A program made the position numbers and the translations under genes. Below, in pieces: positions 58,819-64,000 of a DNA stretch of 64,000 nt. Position 1 is the stretch's first letter; each line of letters opens with the position of its first letter. The DNA lies in the NCBI GenBank assembly GCA_964398055.1, contig CAYNLK010000012.1:94425-158424 (forward strand), given 5' to 3'. The stretch is from CAYNLK01 sp964398055. GTDB lineage: Bacteria > Chloroflexota > Anaerolineae > 4572-78 > J111. The notes below the pieces were generated by a model, which had not been told where the DNA came from, ran no database searches, and was given only the letters and a program-made list of their open reading frames with translations.

Positions 58819-60192
58819 GTGGAAACTTTAGTCGATCTCTCATTGAACCCCATTACCTGGATTGTTCTGATCAACGTTGTCGTTCTGCTGCTGGCCTTGC
58901 CCCACGGTAAATTCCACTTCAAGTGGAGTCACCTCTTTCAACTGATCATTTTCGATCTGACCGCCTTGTATATTCTGGCCTCGGGTGTACCGTTGATGGA
59001 AATGTCAAACCTGGCCTGGCTGGCCGCGTTTATCTTGCTGCTGTGGCCGATTGTGCTGTACCGGCTGGGCGTGGCCTTTGTCTCTGTATTTCTGCTGCCG
59101 GTGGAGTTGCAATATTGGCGGCAATGGACAAAACCCGCCCAGGCCCTGATCAGCTTTGCCCGCGGCGTCCATTTCCCATATTACAGCTATAATCGAGACA
59201 AGCAGGAGCTGGACAAGCGGCTGGATGGCGACGTGACCTCCCGGCGGCACGGCCTGGGTATCATTCTACTGCCGGCCGACCAGGTGGTGGTCCTGCACCG
59301 GGGTTCCGAACTGACCCGCGTGGCCGGCGGCGACATCGTCTTTACCGAGCGGCTGGAGCGGGTGTTGGAGGTGTTTGACCTGCGCATGCACCTGATGGTC
59401 ATCCTCAACGTCGAGGCGGTCACTAAAGACGGGATTGGTATCAAGTTTCACCTCTTTGTCCCCTGCCGGATCGACCGGGCCGGCGCCCCAACCGAGCCGG
59501 AGCGGCTCTATCCTTTCAATTCCCAGACCGTGCTCAGAGTGGCCCGGGGGCTGGAACTGGCCGAAGGGGACAAAAAGCACGCCTGGTATGAGCTGGTTGT
59601 CCAGAAAGCCAAAAAGGCCGGCTCCGACGTGGTCGCGACCTATGTGCTGGACCGGCTCTACACCGCCGAGGAGCCTGACCAAATCCCGCGCGATGAGGTT
59701 AGGGCCAGGATTCAATCTCGCCTGACCGCCGAGATGGTCGGCACGGGCATCGAGATCATCGGGGTCGGCCTCGGCAATATCGAGCCGATCGACCCGCCGC
59801 TCGAAAAAGATCAAGAAGCCGCAGCCCGGCCCGGCGACAAAAAGCCGGTGCGAGTCAGTGAGCAGCGGGTCAATAGCTGGCAGGCCCGCTGGCAGCGGCG
59901 GGCGGTCGAGCGGGCCGCCCGGGGCGAGGCCGAGGCTATCCGCATTGTGGAGCAGGCCCGGGCTCAGGCCCTGACCGAGCTGATCAATGCCGTGGCCGAA
60001 GGCTTCCGGGAAATGGAGGCCCACGGCAACGCTGCCCAGCCCGGCGACGTGATCGCCCTGAGCTTTATCAATGCGGTGGAACAGATGCTGGCCCGGCAGG
60101 AGCAGTCGCTGGCCCCGCTCGATACTCTGACCACGCCGCAAGATATGCGCCGCCTGTTGCATGCGGCCGGCGAAAAGCAGAAGGAAGGTTAA
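58819..60192 (+). CDS. SPFH/band-7 membrane protein, first of a pair
   Basis: A 457-residue protein; GTG start with AGAGGAG 5 bases upstream. The N-terminus has three or four membrane helices (about residues 12-28, 42-60, 66-85 and 85-97). The SPFH/band-7 domain runs from ~140 to ~330 (GLGIILLPADQVVVLHRGSELTRVAGGDIVFTERLE, in part; then VFDLRMHLMVILNVEAVTKDGIGIKFHLFV). A Glu/Ala/Arg-rich helical tail follows (RRAVERAARGEAEAIRIVEQARAQALTELINAVAEGF, in part), typical of flotillin and prohibitin coiled coils. It probably oligomerises as a membrane scaffold. The next SPFH gene begins 6 bases later, suggesting a hetero-oligomer. Confidence 0.85.
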   Translation: METLVDLSLNPITWIVLINVVVLLLALPHGKFHFKWSHLFQLIIFDLTALYILASGVPLMEMSNLAWLAAFILLLWPIVLYRLGVAFVSVFLLPVELQYWRQWTKPAQALISFARGVHFPYYSYNRDKQELDKRLDGDVTSRRHGLGIILLPADQVVVLHRGSELTRVAGGDIVFTERLERVLEVFDLRMHLMVILNVEAVTKDGIGIKFHLFVPCRIDRAGAPTEPERLYPFNSQTVLRVARGLELAEGDKKHAWYELVVQKAKKAGSDVVATYVLDRLYTAEEPDQIPRDEVRARIQSRLTAEMVGTGIEIIGVGLGNIEPIDPPLEKDQEAAARPGDKKPVRVSEQRVNSWQARWQRRAVERAARGEAEAIRIVEQARAQALTELINAVAEGFREMEAHGNAAQPGDVIALSFINAVEQMLARQEQSLAPLDTLTTPQDMRRLLHAAGEKQKEG

Positions 60193-60198
60193 TTCACG

Positions 60199-61563
60199 AT
60201 GGCAGTATTTGACTCAGAAGAATATAGTTCCAATTGGTTGCACGACCGCTTTCCGCCCGGCCAGGTGACCAGGCGGCGCAGCCAGCAATGGCGGGCCAAT
60301 GTGCGGCTGGCGCTGTTCGGACTGGCGGTATTATCGGCCCTGATCCCCGGCCTGGTCTTCAATCTGGCCATCGGCCTGATCGATCCACTCTGGCTGGGGC
60401 TGAGTCTGCTCCCCACGGCCATCGGTCTGCTGTTCGTGCTGGCGATCAGCGCCCGGTTTCAGCAAACGGTATTCGGCCTGCCCTCCTGGTGGCAGGGCTT
60501 TCAACTGACCATCCTGGACCTGTTTGGCCGGCCCTGGCCGTTCAAATATCCTTTTGCCATTATCAGCCAGGGCAAAGTGCGGGAACAGGATCAGAAGAAG
60601 TTCATTGCCAAGGCCGAGATCGGCGGGCCGGGCAAACTGATCATCCATAGCGACAGCGCCGTGGTGCTGGAGCGGTACGGCCGGATCAGCCGGATCGAGG
60701 GGCCGGGGCTGGTCTTTCTGGAGCGCTTCGAGCGCATCCGGGAGATCCTGGACCTGCGGCCGCAGACTCGCTCCGAATCGCCCCCGGCCCGGGTGGTCTA
60801 CACCAAGGACGGCATCCCGGTGGAAGCCGAGATCACCGTGCGCTTCCAGCTCAAGCACGGCCCGCCCACCCCGGAAAAACCCTACCCGATTGACCCGGAG
60901 GCCCTGGCAATCGCGGCCAGGGCCGAGGCGATGCGTTACAACGGTACCCGGCCTCTAGTCCGCTTCAACTGGCAGAACCGGGTGATGGGCAACTTTGGCA
61001 GCACCCTGCGGGCCATTGTCGCCGCCAAGACGCTGGACGAGCTGTTTGAGCCGGCCGACGTCAACAAGGACCCCCGCGACGAGATCAGCAAGGAGATGCT
61101 GAAACGGTTACGGGCGCAGTCGGCCAACTTTGGAGCCAATGTGCTCGACGTGATTTTAGGTCCCTTCAAGCCGGTTGACCCGCAGGTGGAGCAGCAGTTG
61201 CGCCAGGCCTGGCAGGCTATGCAACGGGCCGACATGCGGGTGGAGCAGGCCCACGCCGACGCCGAACGGCTGCTGGCCGAGCAGACCGCCCACGCCTACG
61301 CCCAGTTAGAGATGATGCTGGCCATCGACCGGGGTTTTCAGCAGTTGGTCAGACAGAATGAGTCGCTGCCGCCGTATTTTATTGCCTTGCATTTCATCGA
61401 GAAGCTGCGTCGCATGGCCACCAGTTCCAGTTTTGGGATGTTCTTGCCCAAAGAGGCGATTCAGACGTTGGAGTTTTTGAATGAGAAGTTGTTGGGGGGA
61501 TCTTCATCCCATTCATTAACAAGTGGTACTTCTAATCCAACAGCGTACACTAGCTCTAGTTAG
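60199..61563 (+). CDS. SPFH/band-7 membrane protein, second of a pair
   Basis: A 454-residue protein, co-translated with the first. The N-terminal ~100 residues include two membrane helices (ALFGLAVLSALIPGLVFNLAIGL and WLGLSLLPTAIGLLFVLAI). A segment near ~112-140 leads into an SPFH domain (~145-330: LIIHSDSAVVLERYGRISRIEGPGLVFLERFERIREILDL, in part; RVVYTKDGIPVEAEITVRFQL). The tail is helical (RADMRVEQAHADAERLLAEQTAHAYAQLEMMLAIDRGF, in part). The last ~22 residues (SSSHSLTSGTSNPTAYTSSS) are low-complexity and encoded by AT-richer DNA than the rest of the gene, suggesting that the native end was replaced when the TIR genes arrived. It stops 13 bases before the TIR start. Confidence 0.83.
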   Translation: MAVFDSEEYSSNWLHDRFPPGQVTRRRSQQWRANVRLALFGLAVLSALIPGLVFNLAIGLIDPLWLGLSLLPTAIGLLFVLAISARFQQTVFGLPSWWQGFQLTILDLFGRPWPFKYPFAIISQGKVREQDQKKFIAKAEIGGPGKLIIHSDSAVVLERYGRISRIEGPGLVFLERFERIREILDLRPQTRSESPPARVVYTKDGIPVEAEITVRFQLKHGPPTPEKPYPIDPEALAIAARAEAMRYNGTRPLVRFNWQNRVMGNFGSTLRAIVAAKTLDELFEPADVNKDPRDEISKEMLKRLRAQSANFGANVLDVILGPFKPVDPQVEQQLRQAWQAMQRADMRVEQAHADAERLLAEQTAHAYAQLEMMLAIDRGFQQLVRQNESLPPYFIALHFIEKLRRMATSSSFGMFLPKEAIQTLEFLNEKLLGGSSSHSLTSGTSNPTAYTSSS

Positions 61564-61576
61564 AATGGAGAAGAGA

Positions 61577-63175
61577 ATGCCTGATGGCAATGCTCTCGGC
61601 ATTTCAAGAACTGAGGGGAGACATAGGACACCTAATAGAGTCACTGAAACAAAATCTACCCTCCCAAAATTCGACGTGTTTCTAAGTTATAGAAGTGTAG
61701 ATGAAAATTGGGTTCGCAAACTCAAAGAGGATCTGCTCCAGTATGGTGTTTCTGTATGGTTAGATCAGGATGAAATCCGCCCTGGTGATCTCTTTGCCAA
61801 AGCACTGGAACAGGGTTTGGAGAACTCTCGGAGCGTGGCGTTAATAGTTTCTCCCGAAGCCATTGCTTCAAGATGGGTTGAGGAAGAGTATTATCGGGCG
61901 ATTTCCCTTTCTAATACTATGCAGAAATCTCTACAGTTGATTCCTGTGATTTTACGGGATGCAAAACTTCCGGGTTTTCTCCAAAGCCGGAACTGCGTCG
62001 ATTTTCGAGACGAAACCGCTTATAATCAGAATTTGAGTAAGTTAGTATGGGGTATTACTGGCCAAAAACCGGGAAAGCCTCTACGTGATACGTCTGGCAT
62101 AAAGACGAATGGACTAATTACAGATTCCGTTGTACCAATAACGCCCCAAAGTGTTAAACAACCAATACAGATATTAATGCCAAATAGTTATTTTGATTCG
62201 ATACCAGTTAGTTTAAGAGATGCTGCAAAAAAAGCCTATGCTGCAGTATTAGGAATTTCACCTGAAGAAATTACAGTACTTCATATCACTGAGGGCAGTA
62301 TAGTTTTTGATCTTAGTTTACCGTTTGATGCCGTCCAGCGCCTTCGTTCTCTTCTACAATCTAATAGTAAGCAACTTCATCGATTGCAAGTTCAAAAAGT
62401 AGTATTGGAGGGAGAGAATGGACAACTCGAAGAATGGGTCTTAAAAGAGGGAAGATTTCAGTTAGTGCCTTTTATTCGTCCTGTTATATCTGATGACATC
62501 TATGGCAAATTCTCAGAAGACGTTAATGAATTATTGGCCGACCAATTTCTGTGGTGGTTTTTGTATCTCATCTCGATACCTGAATCCTATAGGCCATTTG
62601 TACAGTATTTAGAGAAAGTTAAATCGAAGCTTCAGCTTGGGAGTGTTGATGAGGCATTTCTAGAGTCCCAACGTGCAATGCAGGTATTGGTATTGGATAG
62701 ACAATCTCAACTGTCTGATGATGGGTTATTTTGGCTGTTTCGAGCTGGCATATTTTTTCAACGAGGGGATTACGAATATGCGCAAATCTGGGCCAAGAAA
62801 GCCTATCAATATTTGCCCAATGATAATAATCCCCATCGAATGTTAGCTAAGTTGATCAGGGGTAACACTTGTCTAGTTAGTGGCACAGCCATAAATGCGG
62901 AGGCCGAACAGATGTTTGGCGAGGTAATACATCTTCTTGAGAAATTGGAACTGGCGGAAGCCGAGCGAGGGAGTCGAAAGAAAGCAGAAATCTATCGTTC
63001 GCTTCGGGAGAGATTGCAGCAACTTGTCTGTAAAATTCAAAACTCAGAGCGTCTTTCCGATTTTGAAGAGAAACGAGTTGCTAAAGTTGCAGGTCGTGCT
63101 ATATCAGACCAAGTAGACGCCGGGAGATTGTCAGATGAAAATGCTGTGCGACAAGCTTATCGATCTCATAAATGA
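61577..63175 (+). CDS. TIR-domain protein with a central beta-rich domain and TPR-like C-terminus
   Basis: A 532-residue protein; the ATG at 61577 has GGAG 6 bases upstream (an ATG at 61565 is also in frame). Residues ~31-165 form a TIR domain: FDVFLSYRSVDENWV, GVSVWLDQDEIRPGD, VALIVSPEAIASRWVEEEYYRA. The probable NADase Glu is Glu104, four residues after Trp100. A central domain (~200-300) has PVSLRDAAKKAYAAVLG and EGSIVFDLSLPFDAVQRLRSLL, reminiscent of small effector-associated or TRADD-N-like domains (weak). The rest is helical and TPR-like (FQRGDYEYAQIWAKKAYQYL). DNA from about 61500 on is AT-richer than upstream. TIR NADases are known in bacterial immunity; this one is in an operon with SPFH proteins. 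Confidence 0.88.
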   Translation: MPDGNALGISRTEGRHRTPNRVTETKSTLPKFDVFLSYRSVDENWVRKLKEDLLQYGVSVWLDQDEIRPGDLFAKALEQGLENSRSVALIVSPEAIASRWVEEEYYRAISLSNTMQKSLQLIPVILRDAKLPGFLQSRNCVDFRDETAYNQNLSKLVWGITGQKPGKPLRDTSGIKTNGLITDSVVPITPQSVKQPIQILMPNSYFDSIPVSLRDAAKKAYAAVLGISPEEITVLHITEGSIVFDLSLPFDAVQRLRSLLQSNSKQLHRLQVQKVVLEGENGQLEEWVLKEGRFQLVPFIRPVISDDIYGKFSEDVNELLADQFLWWFLYLISIPESYRPFVQYLEKVKSKLQLGSVDEAFLESQRAMQVLVLDRQSQLSDDGLFWLFRAGIFFQRGDYEYAQIWAKKAYQYLPNDNNPHRMLAKLIRGNTCLVSGTAINAEAEQMFGEVIHLLEKLELAEAERGSRKKAEIYRSLRERLQQLVCKIQNSERLSDFEEKRVAKVAGRAISDQVDAGRLSDENAVRQAYRSHK

Positions 63176-63911
63176 GAATTTTGAATGCCAAACGGCAATT
63201 AAGAATTTGGAGTGGAGTATACTCCATTATGGGAGTGATGATTTTACTATTGCTTCTCAAAAAAAATCTGACATTCCTCTTATTGAACTCCAGCAAGAGT
63301 CTGATCAAACCCAAGCCAAAATCAGTAGTATAGAAAGGCATATTAATGAATTGGTTCAACAAATTCTGGAATCACCTTTATGCCTGATTCCTATTCCCAA
63401 ATCTCATCAACCGTTTCTACAACGTTTGGAAAGAGCGAGATCTATCCTTGAAGAAATGGAACAAGTTAACCCGCGTGCAAGAAATCAAGTTGTAGATTTA
63501 GCCCAAATTGAGGTTCATAGAGCGTTGGAATTATTGAAGTTAAACCAGAGTCGTCACATATATGATCAAGCCTTAGCCTGGCTATTTCAGGCTGAAGTAT
63601 CTGAAAAACGGGGTGATTATGAAGATGCCCAAATCTGGACGGAAAAAGCCTTTGAGTATTTCTCCGAGGGAGATGAATATTGTCGTCTAGTTGTGCGACT
63701 CATTCAGGGAAATATATATAATACCAGCAGCACCGGTCGAATTTTTGAGGGACAGAACGCCTATAGCGACGCACTTTGGCGGCTTGAAAAGCTGAGTATG
63801 CAAGAAGCCGAGCGGGGGAATCAACTCAAAGCTGAACTTTATCGAGTCCTCAAAGAACAATTGCAGCAAAAATTAGGCAAACCCAGGGAATGGAAAACAA
63901 CCAGAAGTTGA
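63135..63911 (+). CDS. Coiled-coil/TPR-like partner of the TIR protein
   Basis: A 258-residue protein whose ATG at 63135 overlaps the 3' end of the TIR gene by 41 bases in another frame; GGGAG lies about 8 bases upstream, so translation is coupled. Residues 1-85 are helical, probably a coiled coil (LIELQQESDQTQAKISSIERHINELVQQIL). Residues ~90-250 are paralogous to the C-terminal third of the TIR protein: both have PxxxxPFxQxLExxxSxL, FQxxxxxxRGDYExAQIWxxKAxxY, RLIQGN/KLIRGN and LEKLxxxEAERGxxxKAExYRxLxExLQQ. It lacks a TIR or other catalytic domain and may be a regulator, co-receptor or antagonist that assembles through the shared module. Confidence 0.8.
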   Translation: MKMLCDKLIDLINENFECQTAIKNLEWSILHYGSDDFTIASQKKSDIPLIELQQESDQTQAKISSIERHINELVQQILESPLCLIPIPKSHQPFLQRLERARSILEEMEQVNPRARNQVVDLAQIEVHRALELLKLNQSRHIYDQALAWLFQAEVSEKRGDYEDAQIWTEKAFEYFSEGDEYCRLVVRLIQGNIYNTSSTGRIFEGQNAYSDALWRLEKLSMQEAERGNQLKAELYRVLKEQLQQKLGKPREWKTTRS

Positions 63912-63946
63912 CTGAAATCCGGGTACAAGCCAAACAGTTTGCCGCT

Positions 63947-64000
<54 letters not shown>

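Overview
The window looks like chromosome from a member of the Chloroflexota, probably an Anaerolineae-type lineage reconstructed from a metagenome. The evidence is indirect: GC-rich codon use, long extracellular proteins built from DUF11 repeats and Thr/Pro-rich linkers, many multi-GAF histidine kinases, SARP/BTAD regulators, V4R and Ser/Thr kinase-TPR genes, and repeat-packed intergenic DNA. No rRNA, tRNA, CRISPR array or intact transposase gene was seen. The last 54 bases are an uninterrupted run of G and are best read as a sequencing or assembly artefact at a contig end.

Layout. 1-8169: two related cell-surface proteins (the first is cut by the window edge), each ending in an LPETG motif, a membrane segment and a basic tail. 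8184-8565: a nest of palindromic repeats. 8590-16890 (minus): a TetR-controlled efflux operon with two ABC-2 permeases, two ATPases and two HlyD-type adaptors; a consensus-like promoter with two identical-arm operators lies at 16960-17021. 17203-18597: an AAA-type ATPase with its own promoter. 18624-21790 (minus): glycosidase-like, DUF2071 and YihY/BrkB genes. 21918-30085: cytosine deaminase, a secreted dockerin-like protein, an orphan pair of nucleoside-type ABC permeases, small hypothetical genes, an acetyltransferase, a NUDIX hydrolase and a PhzF-family protein. 30193-34224 (minus): a large PDZ-7TM-GAF histidine kinase. 34546-43542 (plus): sugar aminotransferase, formyltransferase, polyprenol-type GT2, a large membrane glycosyltransferase, then a V4R sensor, a Ser/Thr kinase-TPR and a conserved hypothetical. 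43608-46451: NfeD protease and MFS transporter. 46722-55550: two more histidine kinases, MazG-like and MBL-fold enzymes, and a response regulator with two receivers and a SARP/BTAD output. 55896-57972: a LolD/MacB-like ATPase and an AlbA_2-type ATP-binding protein, convergent. 58541-63911: a tightly packed operon of two SPFH/band-7 membrane proteins, a TIR-domain protein and a TPR-like partner, preceded by a promoter and a structured, terminator-bearing leader.

Two things stand out. First, the SPFH-SPFH-TIR-TPR operon has the architecture of an uncharacterised membrane-linked TIR immune or stress system; its last two genes are visibly AT-richer than the rest of the window. Second, the intergenic DNA is unusually organised. 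Short tandem repeats with a strict 7-base period occur at a dozen or more loci with different unit sequences; one 17-unit array has entered the coding sequence of the MFS transporter and is translated as a 7-residue repeat. Several non-autonomous, MITE-like elements are also present, one with perfect 18-bp inverted repeats and a 10-bp target duplication (28089-28260).

Starts were often moved downstream of the longest open frame, because upstream extensions run through repeat DNA and better ribosome-binding sites lie further in. All functional calls rest on reading motifs by eye; no database search was run.
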